Source: Hyphomicrobiales bacterium
GTDB lineage: Bacteria > Pseudomonadota > Alphaproteobacteria > Rhizobiales > Rhizobiaceae
DNA length: 64,000 nt
Direction: 5' to 3'
Assembly: GCA_900468805.1 (NCBI GenBank)
Contig: UEIF01000027.1
Span: forward strand, 123,997 to 187,996
How positions within the stretch are numbered: the stretch's first letter is position 1; every line of letters begins with the position of its first letter. Positions 42,263 through 50,355 of the stretch are shown piece by piece. Below the pieces are notes generated by a model. It saw only the letters and a list, made by a program, of their open reading frames with translations. It was not told where the DNA came from and made no database searches. The position numbers were made by a program, and so were the translations under genes.

Positions 42263-43291
42263 TCAGTCCATCTTCAGGATGATCTTGCCGAAGATCTGAC
42301 GGGATTCCATGCGCTCCAGGGCGCGGTCGATATCGTCGAAGCTGACTTCGGTATCGATGACGGGATGAACGAGGCCGCGGCCCATCTTCTGCATGGCATC
42401 AGCCATGTTTTCCATGCGGCAGCCGAAAGAGCCCAGGAGCTTCAGCTGCTGCTGGAAGAGCATCATCAGGTTCATCTCGGTCGAAACACCCGAAGTGGAA
42501 CCGCAGGTGACGAGACGGCCGCCGCGCTTCATGCACAGCATCGAGCCAGCCCAGGTATCCTTGCCCACATGTTCGAAGACGACATCGACGCCCTTCTTCT
42601 TGGTGAGCTTGCGCACCACGCCCTCGAAGCGGTCGGTGCGGTAGTTGATGACGTGATCGGCGCCGAGCGCCTTCGCCCTCTCGATCTTGTCGTCGGAACC
42701 GACTGTCGTGATGACGGTGCAGCCGATCTTCTTGGCAAGCTGGATCGCCGCCGTGCCGATGCCGGAGCCGCCGGCATGCACGAGAATGGTTTCACCGGGT
42801 TCGAGCTTGGCATTGTCGAAAAGCATATGCTCGACGGTGCCGAAGGTGACGGGCGCAAGCGCTGCACCGATCGCATCGACACCGGGAGGGGCAGGAACCA
42901 GGAGGCGCGCCGGCAGGTTCACCTTCTCCTGCGCGAAGCCGTCGAGATGGAAGCCATGCACGCCGGACACATGTTCGCAGAGATTGTCGCGGCCTTCGCG
43001 GCAGGGACGGCAGAGGCCGCAGGTGCGCGCGCCATAGATCGCGACGAGCTGACCGGGCAGAACATTCGCCACGCCGGGGCCTATCGCTTCGACGACGCCG
43101 GAGGCTTCCGCGCCGATGACGAGCGGCATCTTGCGCTTGGCGAACGCCATGCCGCGCCAGCCCCAGACATCGATATGGTTCAGCGCAACCGCCTTGACGC
43201 GCAACGTCACCTCGCCGGCACCAGGGGCGTCCGGTTCCGGCAGGTCGGTGATCTCAAGCTTGCGGTCATCGATCAGTTGCAAAGCGCGCAT
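42263..43291 (-). CDS. adh2XL: Zinc-binding alcohol dehydrogenase/quinone oxidoreductase (acpXL cluster)
   Basis: The 342-residue MDR enzyme has the catalytic-zinc Cys context PLVIGAEASGVVEAIG (His/Cys ligands weak), the structural-zinc loop YGARTCGLCRPCREGRDNLC and the Rossmann motif ILVHAGGSGIGTAAIQLAKKIGC. In rhizobia this gene lies with acpXL and lpxXL and may catalyse reduction steps of the very-long-chain fatty acid, in the way of enoyl reductases. It is separated from fabF1XL by 160 bp that carry a dispersed repeat. Confidence 0.88.
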   Translation of the reverse strand: MRALQLIDDRKLEITDLPEPDAPGAGEVTLRVKAVALNHIDVWGWRGMAFAKRKMPLVIGAEASGVVEAIGPGVANVLPGQLVAIYGARTCGLCRPCREGRDNLCEHVSGVHGFHLDGFAQEKVNLPARLLVPAPPGVDAIGAALAPVTFGTVEHMLFDNAKLEPGETILVHAGGSGIGTAAIQLAKKIGCTVITTVGSDDKIERAKALGADHVINYRTDRFEGVVRKLTKKKGVDVVFEHVGKDTWAGSMLCMKRGGRLVTCGSTSGVSTEMNLMMLFQQQLKLLGSFGCRMENMADAMQKMGRGLVHPVIDTEVSFDDIDRALERMESRQIFGKIILKMD

Positions 43292-43334
43292 GGCAAAACC
43301 TCTCGCGTTTAAGGCGTTTTTCTTATTGCTAAAA

Positions 43335-43436
43335 CATGTCGCGCAAAAGTGTGCAGCGGTTTTGCGGCGACGACATGCGTAAAGACAAAGACCTAAACCG
43401 TGTCAAGCGAATCCGAACGATCGCGACACGGTTTAG
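43335..43436 (+). repeat. Dispersed two-hairpin intergenic element (copy 1)
   Basis: The 102-bp element contains an outer stem CATGTCG/CGACATG (43335-43341 and 43371-43377) around an inner GCAAAA/TTTTGC pair, then GCGTAAAGACAAAGAC and a perfect 12-bp stem CTAAACCGTGTC/GACACGGTTTAG (43393-43404 and 43425-43436). A second copy lies at 58857-58951. It is a member of the rhizobial family of palindromic intergenic repeats. It lies between fabF1XL and adh2XL. Confidence 0.85.
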
Positions 43437-43452
43437 TGTTGTCGGGAACCGC

Positions 43453-44739
43453 TTAAGCCGGTTCGAGCGCCATGACAAGGCTGGCATTCTGTCCGCCGAA
43501 GCCGAAAGAGTTGGAAAGCACGGCCGAGACCTGGGCTTCCCGCTTCTTGTTCGGCACGACATCGAGAACGATCGACGGATCCGGGTTGTTGTAGTTGATC
43601 GTCGGCGGCAGCGTGCCTGTCAGCATCGTCTGCAGCGAGAAGACTGCCTCGACAGCTCCTGCCGCCGTCAGCGTATGGCCGATCATCGACTTGTTGGACG
43701 AAACCGGAATGCCAACCAGCTTTTCGCCGAAGACGGCAGACATGGAGCCATATTCCATCTTGTCGTTTTCAGGCGTCGAGGTGCCGTGAGCGTTGATATA
43801 GCCGATATCGCCTTCGCTCATGCCGGCATCCGCAAGTGCCGCGCGGATCGTCGCGATCGCCGGCCCGCCATCGGGCGAGGAGCGCGTGCGGTGGAAGCTG
43901 TCGGCCTTGTCGCCCGCGCCCTTCATGATGCCGAGAATCTTGGCGCCACGGGCAATTGCCGATTCCAGCGATTCAAGCACCAACGTCGCGGAACCTTCGG
44001 CGATGACGAAGCCGTCTCGATCCTTGCTGAACGGCTTGGAGGCCTTGGTCGGCGGGTCGTTCTGGGTGGAAAGAGCCGAGAGCAGCGAGAAGCGGATCAG
44101 CGCTTCGGCACTCAGCGAACCGTCGGTCGCGACCGTCAGCGCCCGGTCGGTACGGCCCTGGCGGATCGCCTCGATGCCGAGCTGGATGGCCGTCACACCC
44201 GATGCACAGGCTGTCGACAGCGTGATCGGCAGGCCGCGCGTGCCGAAACGGTCGGAGAGACGCTCGGAAATCGCGCCGAAAAGCGCCGCCTCATGGAAGG
44301 CCGGATCGGGACGCTGGCGCATGGCGGCGAGGAACCGCTCATAGGCGTCACCTGGATGGTCGGCTGCCGGCGAACGGTCGGCAAGTTCGAAGCGGGCGCT
44401 CCATTCCGGCTCGATCGGCGGCGCGGCCAGGAACAGCGGGCCGTTGAAATCGCCGGAAATACCGGCATTGGCAAGTGCCTCGATGGTCGTCTCGCGTGCA
44501 AAGGCAAAGGAGCGCTCGACCGCGTTCGGCACGGGAATGTCGATGAAATCGACCGTGCCGGCAATGCGCGTCGAAAGGCCGTCCGTCGGGAAACGGGTGA
44601 TCTCGTGAATGCCCGATGTGCCGGACGAAAGAGCCGCCCAGTTGTCTTTCAGGCCCTGGCCGAGCGAGGTCATGATGCCCATGCCTGTTACCGCAACGAT
44701 CGGCCGGCCGAGATGATCCCTGTAAGCGGAAGCTGTCAT
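43453..44739 (-). CDS. fabF1XL: Beta-ketoacyl-ACP synthase FabF1XL
   Basis: The 428-residue ketosynthase (KAS II type) has a complete Cys-His-His triad: Cys178 in LSTACASG, His318 in INAHGTSTPEND and His355 in NKSMIGHTLTAAG. It also has the terminal NSFGFGGQNASLV. In rhizobia it elongates the very-long-chain acyl chain on AcpXL to C28. The gene starts 12 bp after fabF2XL; the paired ketosynthase lacks the catalytic cysteine. Confidence 0.93.
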   Translation of the reverse strand: MTASAYRDHLGRPIVAVTGMGIMTSLGQGLKDNWAALSSGTSGIHEITRFPTDGLSTRIAGTVDFIDIPVPNAVERSFAFARETTIEALANAGISGDFNGPLFLAAPPIEPEWSARFELADRSPAADHPGDAYERFLAAMRQRPDPAFHEAALFGAISERLSDRFGTRGLPITLSTACASGVTAIQLGIEAIRQGRTDRALTVATDGSLSAEALIRFSLLSALSTQNDPPTKASKPFSKDRDGFVIAEGSATLVLESLESAIARGAKILGIMKGAGDKADSFHRTRSSPDGGPAIATIRAALADAGMSEGDIGYINAHGTSTPENDKMEYGSMSAVFGEKLVGIPVSSNKSMIGHTLTAAGAVEAVFSLQTMLTGTLPPTINYNNPDPSIVLDVVPNKKREAQVSAVLSNSFGFGGQNASLVMALEPA

Positions 44740-44751
44740 TTCAGTCTCTCC

Positions 44752-45957
44752 TCACGCTTCTGCGGAAAGAACGGCGACGCCTTCGCCGCGCTGGTGTCCA
44801 ACGGTAGTGACGACGGCCGCTTTCGTGCCCGCCTTCATCGGCGCTTCGTGCGCGGCATCGAAGGGCGGAACCTTGGCCGTTGCATCGATGGCAAGGGCGG
44901 CAAGCGCGAGGCCGAGCGTGAAATGCGCCTCGATCGCGTGGCCCGAAACGCCACCGAAGCCGCGGATCGCAGCGCCCGGAAGCTGATGTTCCAGCACCGC
45001 CTTTTCGCGTCCGGCAATCTCATGCATGCCGGTCGAGCCGGAGAAGATCGCCGTGGTCTCAGTCGCAAGCGCAGCCGCGGGCTTCAACAGCCGCTCCATC
45101 CGAACTTCGAAATTGCCAGCACCGCGATTGCCGCGATCGCCTTCGACGGCGTTGATGGTGGCATAGATATGCGCGCCCCGCGCTTCGGCATGCTTGCGCG
45201 ATTCAAGCACCAGGAAGGCGCCAGCCGAACCGGTGATCATCCCGCCGCCTTCGAGGCCGGAGCGCGACCAGAGCGGTGCCCATTCGCCGCGCGTATGTGC
45301 GCCGATCGCCTCGGTGAGCAGGATCATGTCCGGACGTTCGGCAGCAAAGGCGCCGCCGACCAGCGCGTGGGTGGATTCGCCCGACTTGATGCGCCAGAAG
45401 GCCGTCTCGACTGCAGAAACGCCGGAGGCTTCCTCACCCATGAAGGTGCGCGAGGAACCGGTGACCTTGTGAACGATGGAGATATTGCCGGCGAGCAGAT
45501 TGGAAAGCTGCGCTAAGAACAGCGTCGGGCGCAGCTCCGTCGTCAGCTTTTCGTTCAGCAGCAGCTCGCGGTCGTTGCGCTTCAGGCCCTCGTCGACGAT
45601 CAGCGTATCGACATTGATGTCGCGCTCGCCGCCGCCGGCTGCCACGATCATGTCCATGGTGCCGCAGGCTTCCATGTCGTCCTTGAAGCCGGCATCGTCG
45701 AGTGCCAGGCCCGCCGTGAAGACGCCGATGCGCTGCCAGTTTTCCATCTGGCGCTGGTCGCCGCGCTTGGCGATCTGCTGCGACCAGTCGATCTCAGGCA
45801 GCGGATGAACCGGATAGGGTTTGAACTTCTCGGTCTCGACGACGGTCTGGGGCGCAGCTTCGGCGGTCAGGAGGGCGATATGCGCATCCTTGCCGACACC
45901 CTGACAGGTCACGATGCCGATGCCGGTGATGACGACGTCATTGGCGGCCTTGCTCAT
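44752..45957 (-). CDS. fabF2XL: Beta-ketoacyl-ACP synthase-like FabF2XL, catalytic Cys missing
   Basis: The 401-residue protein has the thiolase fold of KAS II (NDVVITGIGIVTCQGVG, GGGMITGSAGAFLVLESRKHAEARGA) but, in the alignment to FabF1XL, Glu176 (MGEEASGV) stands where the nucleophilic Cys is expected. The first catalytic His is also replaced (SGSTGMHE in place of AHGTS, residues 306-312), whereas the second His remains (His340, SGHAIEAHF). This resembles a chain-length-factor subunit. A heterodimer with FabF1XL is inferred. The start is ATG 45957, adjacent to the fabZXL stop. Confidence 0.9.
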   Translation of the reverse strand: MSKAANDVVITGIGIVTCQGVGKDAHIALLTAEAAPQTVVETEKFKPYPVHPLPEIDWSQQIAKRGDQRQMENWQRIGVFTAGLALDDAGFKDDMEACGTMDMIVAAGGGERDINVDTLIVDEGLKRNDRELLLNEKLTTELRPTLFLAQLSNLLAGNISIVHKVTGSSRTFMGEEASGVSAVETAFWRIKSGESTHALVGGAFAAERPDMILLTEAIGAHTRGEWAPLWSRSGLEGGGMITGSAGAFLVLESRKHAEARGAHIYATINAVEGDRGNRGAGNFEVRMERLLKPAAALATETTAIFSGSTGMHEIAGREKAVLEHQLPGAAIRGFGGVSGHAIEAHFTLGLALAALAIDATAKVPPFDAAHEAPMKAGTKAAVVTTVGHQRGEGVAVLSAEA

Positions 45958-46452
45958 CTATTCACTCCCCTGGGCCTTCGCCCCCTGCGCAGCGATGGCG
46001 GCCATCAGACCCACCTCTTCCGCGCGTTTCTTCACGATATCGCCGAGCGGAATTTCGCTGAACGGCATGGTGCGCAGCTTGAGCTGCGCATCGCAGACCT
46101 TCTTGCCGCCGCTGGTGATCTTTGCCTTGGTTACGGCAAAACCGGAGCCGTCATGTTCGAGGAAAGCCTCGATATCGAGCACCGCTTCCGGCTCGACGAA
46201 GGTGCGCATCTTGGCGCCATCGACCGACATCAGGAAGGGCATGGAGGAAAAATCGGTGGCGGCGAGCACCAGCATGCCGGAGGCCTGCGCCATGGTTTCG
46301 ATGAGAAGCACACCCGGAACGAGCGGCATGCCCGGGAAATGCCCCTCGAAAACGGGGCTCTTGGCCGGCACGACCGAGCGCGCAACGAGCGTGCGCTTCT
46401 CAAGGTCCACCGCCTCGATACGGTCAATCATCTGGAAATATTCCAGCAGCAT
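45958..46452 (-). CDS. fabZXL: 3-hydroxyacyl-ACP dehydratase FabZXL
   Basis: The 164-residue hot-dog-fold protein carries the FabZ motif VFEGHFPGMPLVPGVLLIETMAQASGML with the catalytic His and Glu. It has a C-terminal extension beyond the normal 145 residues. In the acpXL cluster it dehydrates 3-hydroxyacyl-AcpXL intermediates in synthesis of the C28 chain. It lies 110 bp downstream of acpXL, behind a hairpin, and 1 bp before fabF2XL. Confidence 0.93.
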   Translation of the reverse strand: MLLEYFQMIDRIEAVDLEKRTLVARSVVPAKSPVFEGHFPGMPLVPGVLLIETMAQASGMLVLAATDFSSMPFLMSVDGAKMRTFVEPEAVLDIEAFLEHDGSGFAVTKAKITSGGKKVCDAQLKLRTMPFSEIPLGDIVKKRAEEVGLMAAIAAQGAKAQGSE

Positions 46453-46511
46453 CAGACTTCTCCGGCGCGACGCGCAAAAAGCCCGTCGGAAGGCCTACTT
46501 AGGAACAAAAC

Positions 46512-46543
46512 CGCCCGGCCGCCATATCAACGGCGGCAGGGCG
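46512..46543 (-). terminator. Hairpin between acpXL and fabZXL (possible attenuator)
   Basis: On the minus strand a stem of CGCCC-x-GCCGCC paired with GGCGGC-x-GGGCG (one internal mismatch, 8-base loop) is followed by GGTTTTGTT. A partial terminator here would make acpXL more abundant than the enzyme genes downstream, which suits a carrier protein. It could also be an RNA-stabilising hairpin. Confidence 0.55.
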
Positions 46544-46567
46544 TGAAAAAAAGACGATGATGTTGCT

Positions 46568-46846
46568 TCAAGCCTTTGCGGCGCGCAGCTCGTCGATCTT
46601 GGCACAGAGGTTCTTCAGCACGAAGTACTCTTCGGTGGAAACCTTGCCTTCGTTGACTTCCTGCGTCCACTTCTCGAGCGGAATCTTGATGCCGAATTCC
46701 TTGTCGATGGCGAAAACGATATCGAGGAAGTCGAGGCTGTCGATACCGAGGTCGTCGATCGTGTGGCTTTCCGGCGTGATCGTTGCGCGGTCGATCTCGC
46801 TGGTTTCAGCAATGATGTCGGCAACTTTATCGAATGTAGCGGTCAC
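46568..46846 (-). CDS. acpXL: Specialised acyl carrier protein AcpXL
   Basis: The 92-residue acyl carrier protein has the 4'-phosphopantetheine site DSLDF (Ser37) in DDLGIDSLDFLDIVFAIDKEFGIKI, and the length and sequence of the rhizobial AcpXL. It carries the 27-hydroxyoctacosanoate chain during its synthesis and transfer to lipid A. The start is GTG 46844-46846 with AGAGG at about 8 bp. It is the first gene of acpXL-fabZXL-fabF2XL-fabF1XL-adh2XL-lpxXL. Confidence 0.95.
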   Translation of the reverse strand: MTATFDKVADIIAETSEIDRATITPESHTIDDLGIDSLDFLDIVFAIDKEFGIKIPLEKWTQEVNEGKVSTEEYFVLKNLCAKIDELRAAKA

Positions 46847-46952
46847 TCGCTCTACCTCTTGGAAATGAAGATTCCCCTCCTCATAGGCAAATCCATTTCA
46901 AAAGCCAATGCTTTCGTCCCGGTTGCAAGCCAATTTGGCGAGCAGGTGTTGC

Positions 46953-47117
46953 CTAAACAGCAATGGAATGGCGCGCTTTGGCCTGTCCGAGATAGGCATC
47001 GATGCGTAAAGCGGCCACCCGGCTAATGATTTTTCTGGCCTCCGTGCCGACAAAACCGTCTGCCTCGACGCCGCAGATATCGTCCTGATCCACGGTTGCA
47101 ACGGGTAATGTACACAC
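46953..47117 (-). CDS. Small ORF (54 aa) divergent from fnrN
   Basis: GTG 47115-47117 has an excellent GGAGG 8-9 bp upstream and opens a 54-codon frame (MCTLPVATVDQDDICGVEADGF..., ARKIISRVAALRIDAYLGQAKARHS) that ends in TAG 46953-46955. The amphipathic helical C-terminal half and balanced composition look protein-like. I do not recognise a family. Its upstream region is shared with fnrN and contains two anaeroboxes, and acpXL lies 107 bp downstream. An overlapping frame with an earlier GTG is less likely. Confidence 0.5.
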   Translation of the reverse strand: MCTLPVATVDQDDICGVEADGFVGTEARKIISRVAALRIDAYLGQAKARHSIAV

Positions 47118-47255
47118 AGAACGAAACCTCCGTGCACCTAAACTTGCGTTGAATTGCGGCGCTGCCGGATGACTCGTATAGGGCGAAACAGAGCCGGATA
47201 TTTCTGCAGCAGGTTGGTGTTCAAGGTGGGAAATAACCCACTGAAGAAGGAAACT

Positions 47256-47301
47256 TTGATCTGGATCAAATTGGAATCCGGTCGGAATTGATAAAGATCA
47301 A
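47256..47301. promoter_or_regulatory. Two perfect anaeroboxes (FNR/FnrN sites)
   Basis: TTGAT-CTGG-ATCAA (47256-47269) and TTGAT-AAAG-ATCAA (47288-47301) both match the FNR consensus TTGAT-N4-ATCAA exactly; centres are 32 bp apart. They lie 90 to 135 bp before fnrN. Two anaeroboxes upstream of fnrN are known in R. leguminosarum, where the distal site supports activation and the proximal one repression. Confidence 0.92.
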
Positions 47302-47389
47302 GACGCAGACGCAAGAAATCGGAATAGATGACCTTGGGGCCGAAGCGTAACACAAACGCAGGCACATGGTCGGATCGGGGCACCGGAAC

Positions 47390-48112
47390 ATGGACATCGC
47401 GCGTAGTGAAGATCCTGACATAAGTATTCCGGCAACCTGCCGCGTCTGCGAGGCACGCCACGGCGTCGTCTGCGGGGCGCTGGCGGCTGCGCAACTGCGC
47501 GAGCTCTGCAAGCACTCGACTCGCCGCAAGCTCGATGCCGGCTGCGAGATCGTCGCCCAGGGCGAAGAAGTCTCGTCCTATTCCAACATCATGAATGGCG
47601 TGGTGAAGCTCTGCAAGGTCATGCCTGACGGGCGCCAGCAGATCGTCGGCCTGCAATTCGCCCCCGATTTCATCGGCCGCCCCTTCGTGCCGGAAAGTAC
47701 ATTGTCGGCCGAAGCGGCCACGCCGACGGAAATCTGCGTCTTCCCCCGCGGGCTGCTCGACCGAATGATATCGGATACGCCGGAACTGCAGCATAACCTG
47801 CACGCCCAGGCGCTGAAGGAGCTGGATGCGGCGCGGGAATGGATGCTGACGCTCGGCCGCCGCACGGCCCAGGAAAAGGTCGCAAGCCTTCTCTATCTCG
47901 TCGCCACGCATGCAGAGCCGGAAACGACCAGCAGCGCTGCCTTCGACTTGCCGCTCTCACGCAGCGAGATCGCCGATTTCCTGGGGCTGACGATCGAAAC
48001 CGTCAGCCGCCAGATGACGAAGCTGCGCAAGCAGGGCGTCATCCGCATCGAAAACAATCGTCACATCGTCGTTCCCGATATGGATCAGCTGGAGCGCATG
48101 ATTACCGCGTGA
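47390..48112 (+). CDS. fnrN: FNR-type oxygen-sensing regulator FnrN
   Basis: The 240-residue CRP/FNR protein has the N-terminal cysteine cluster C-x2-C-x7-C (Cys17, Cys20, Cys28 in CRVCEARHGVVC) and a central Cys116 (TEICVF), four residues that can hold a [4Fe-4S] cluster. The helix-turn-helix is LSRSEIADFLGLTIETVSRQMTKLRKQGVI. It activates microaerobic genes such as fixNOQP. ATG 47390 is chosen; ATG 47366 would add eight residues. Two anaeroboxes upstream indicate autoregulation. It overlaps the convergent transpeptidase gene by 11 bp. Confidence 0.93.
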   Translation: MDIARSEDPDISIPATCRVCEARHGVVCGALAAAQLRELCKHSTRRKLDAGCEIVAQGEEVSSYSNIMNGVVKLCKVMPDGRQQIVGLQFAPDFIGRPFVPESTLSAEAATPTEICVFPRGLLDRMISDTPELQHNLHAQALKELDAAREWMLTLGRRTAQEKVASLLYLVATHAEPETTSSAAFDLPLSRSEIADFLGLTIETVSRQMTKLRKQGVIRIENNRHIVVPDMDQLERMITA

Positions 48113-48530
48113 TCACCACGCGCGTATTGGCAAGACCGTTTTCCTGCGCCATCGAGAAGAACGCCGCCGCATTGGCGGGATCGAGGCGCACGCAGCCATG
48201 CGAGGCCGGCGTGCCCAAACGCTTGCGTTCGAACGTGGCGTGAACGGCATAACCGCCGTTGAAGAACACCGCGAATGGCATTGGCGCATTGTCGTATTTC
48301 TTCGAGCGGTGATCGCGCGACAGCCACTTGGCGCTCCACGAACCGGTCGGCGTGGAATAACCTTTGCGCGCCGTCGAAACCCTCCAGCGATACTTGACCC
48401 AACCGTTCTGGCTCACAGTCATCGTCTGCTTGCTGATGCTGATATTGGCAACCAGCGTGGCAGCTTCAGCTGCAACCGGAGAAAATTGCAGCAATAATAC
48501 TGCGGTCGCGGCCGCAAAAAACGTCTTCAT
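48102..48530 (-). CDS. L,D-transpeptidase (minimal YkuD protein)
   Basis: The 142-residue protein has a signal peptide (MKTFFAAATAVLLLQFSPVAAEAA) and a single YkuD domain (ISKQTMTVSQNGWVKYRWRVSTARKGYSTPTGSW, VFFNGGYAVHATFERKRLGTPASHGCVRLDPANA) with His97, His111 and Cys113 in the catalytic motif HAT-x12-SHGCVRL. It should form L,D-cross-links or attach protein to peptidoglycan. Its 3' end overlaps the end of fnrN. Confidence 0.9.
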   Translation of the reverse strand: MKTFFAAATAVLLLQFSPVAAEAATLVANISISKQTMTVSQNGWVKYRWRVSTARKGYSTPTGSWSAKWLSRDHRSKKYDNAPMPFAVFFNGGYAVHATFERKRLGTPASHGCVRLDPANAAAFFSMAQENGLANTRVVITR

Positions 48531-48664
48531 AGTGATCCCTCAATCGAACTCTAAAGGCTTGCCCCACCCAACGAGAGGAGAAACTACAACAATACTGCGT
48601 ATATTGCCTTAAGCCGAATGGTAATCACATTTTTAACAGAACAGGGCAGTTATCGCACTGCATC

Positions 48665-50197
48665 TCACTCCGGAAAGCCAGCCTTGCGGTAGCCATCGAC
48701 GAAATGCGCGAGCGTCGCTTCGTCGCGGAATGGCTCCATCGCGATCCAATGGCTGATGGTGAAATGCGGGTTTGCGACGAGAAACAGCTCGGCCTCCGCA
48801 CGGGCCTCTTGGAGCCGGCCGAGCTGGGCCAGGCCCGCCGCCAGGAAACGGCGTGAGCTTGTGCGATAGGTTTGCTCCCGGTGCAGCGTCTCGACAACGG
48901 CTTCGTAGTTACCATCAGCATATTGCGCCTGGCCGAGCGTCAGATAGTACCAGCTGGCCGGAAAAGGATTCAGCCGGAAGGCCTTGCCGATATGTTCGAG
49001 ACCCTCGTCGATCCGCCCGGCGAGAACAGAAATGTCTGACAGGGCCGCCCAGGTGTCTGCCTCGTTCGGGTCTAGCGCGATGGCTTTTGCAAATTCCGCA
49101 TCGGCTTCTGAAAAGCTGCGCTCGTAGGCAAGCAGGTAGGCCAGCACCCAGCGGCTGCCGGCATCGTTGGGATCGAGCGCGACGGCCTTGCGCGCAAGTT
49201 CCAGGGCAACGCTGCGGTCAGCGTCCGTCGGTCCACCGCTATGCACCCATCCCATCCAGTGGTTCAGCGCAAGCCAGCGATGGGCCTCGGCATAATCAGG
49301 GTCGAGCGCAATGGCCCGTGTCAGCATCAGCTGCGTTTCCCGCGCACTTTGCGGCGCATCATCCATCAGCGTACGCGCCCGCACGCAGAGATCGTAAGCA
49401 TCGAGGTTCTTGGGCCGGTTGCGTGGCGGCAGCGGCCGCAGCCGGCCGAGCAGCGCCTCGACGATCTTGCCGGTGACCTCGTCCTGAACGGCAAAGATAT
49501 CGCCCAGGCTGCGGTCAAAGCGCTCCGCCCAGAGATGGTCGCCACTCCCGGCGTCTACCAGCTGCGCATTGATGCGCACGCGCCCGGCGGCGCGTCTTGC
49601 GCTGCCTTCCAGCAGGTAACGCACGCCAAGCTCTTCGGCGATCGCGCGCACGTCCATCGCCTTTCCCTTGTAGGCAAAGGCCGAGCTGCGGGCGATGACG
49701 AACAGATCGGGGAACCTGGACAGGTCAGTGATCAGGTCTTCGGTCAGGCCATCCGCGAAGAAGTCCTGCTCCGGATCAGAACTGACATTGACGAAGGGCA
49801 GCACGGCAATCGATGGCTTGTCCGGCAGCGCCGGAGGCTTTCGCTTCGCGCTGCCAAGCTGCTTGATGGCCCCGGTAAAGCGGTAGCCGATGCGCGGAAC
49901 CGTAGAAATCCATTCACCGCCATCAGCGGCCGGCCCCAGCAGCTTGCGCAGTTGCGCAATCTGGACGGTGAGATTGCCCTCCTCGACGGCAGTGCCCGGC
50001 CAGGCCGCATCCATCAGCTCGGTCTTGGCCAGAATTTCGCCGGGCCGCCCGACGAGCGCGGCAAGCAATTTTACCCCGCGGTGCCCGACGGCAACGGGAT
50101 CGTCATTCCGAAGAAGCGTCCCCGCCTCCGGATCAAGCACGAACGGACCAAAGGCAAAGCGCAGTCCCTGCATGGCGCGCATCCTAGAGGCTTTCAT
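48665..50197 (-). CDS. CadC-like winged-helix protein with TolB-like and TPR domains
   Basis: The 510-residue protein has an OmpR/CadC-type DNA-binding domain (residues about 10-110: FAFGPFVLDPEAGTLLRNDDPVAVGHRGVKLLAALVGRPGEILAKTELMDAAWPGTAVEEGNLTVQIAQLRKLLG, ISTVPRIGYRFTG), a TolB-like segment (KPSIAVLPFVNVSSDPEQDFFADGLTEDLITDLSRFPDLFVIARSSAFAYKG) and C-terminal TPR helices. There is no membrane segment. The start may be ATG 50197 or one at 50173. This layout is common in rhizobia, and the signal is unknown. Confidence 0.8.
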   Translation of the reverse strand: MKASRMRAMQGLRFAFGPFVLDPEAGTLLRNDDPVAVGHRGVKLLAALVGRPGEILAKTELMDAAWPGTAVEEGNLTVQIAQLRKLLGPAADGGEWISTVPRIGYRFTGAIKQLGSAKRKPPALPDKPSIAVLPFVNVSSDPEQDFFADGLTEDLITDLSRFPDLFVIARSSAFAYKGKAMDVRAIAEELGVRYLLEGSARRAAGRVRINAQLVDAGSGDHLWAERFDRSLGDIFAVQDEVTGKIVEALLGRLRPLPPRNRPKNLDAYDLCVRARTLMDDAPQSARETQLMLTRAIALDPDYAEAHRWLALNHWMGWVHSGGPTDADRSVALELARKAVALDPNDAGSRWVLAYLLAYERSFSEADAEFAKAIALDPNEADTWAALSDISVLAGRIDEGLEHIGKAFRLNPFPASWYYLTLGQAQYADGNYEAVVETLHREQTYRTSSRRFLAAGLAQLGRLQEARAEAELFLVANPHFTISHWIAMEPFRDEATLAHFVDGYRKAGFPE

Positions 50198-50355
50198 TCC
50201 GGGTTGGAACCGTCCTGCCCGATGCCAGACCCAGGTATTCCGCGGCGGTTCATGCGCTTGGCATCAAGGATGCGATCTGTGTACATCAGGCAGCAGACGG
50301 TGGCGGCGACAACGAAATAATGACCACCTGAAGATCGAGCATCGAGGCGGTTCCC

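Noticed and set aside
43336..45516. A 726-codon plus-strand frame through fabF1XL and fabF2XL
   Set aside because: It is antisense to well-supported ketosynthase genes, has an arginine-rich low-complexity composition and no recognisable fold.
46898..47137. A 79-codon frame overlapping the 54-aa ORF beside fnrN
   Set aside because: It is in a different frame, starts with GTG without a good ribosome binding site at the right distance, and has a less protein-like composition than the 54-aa frame.
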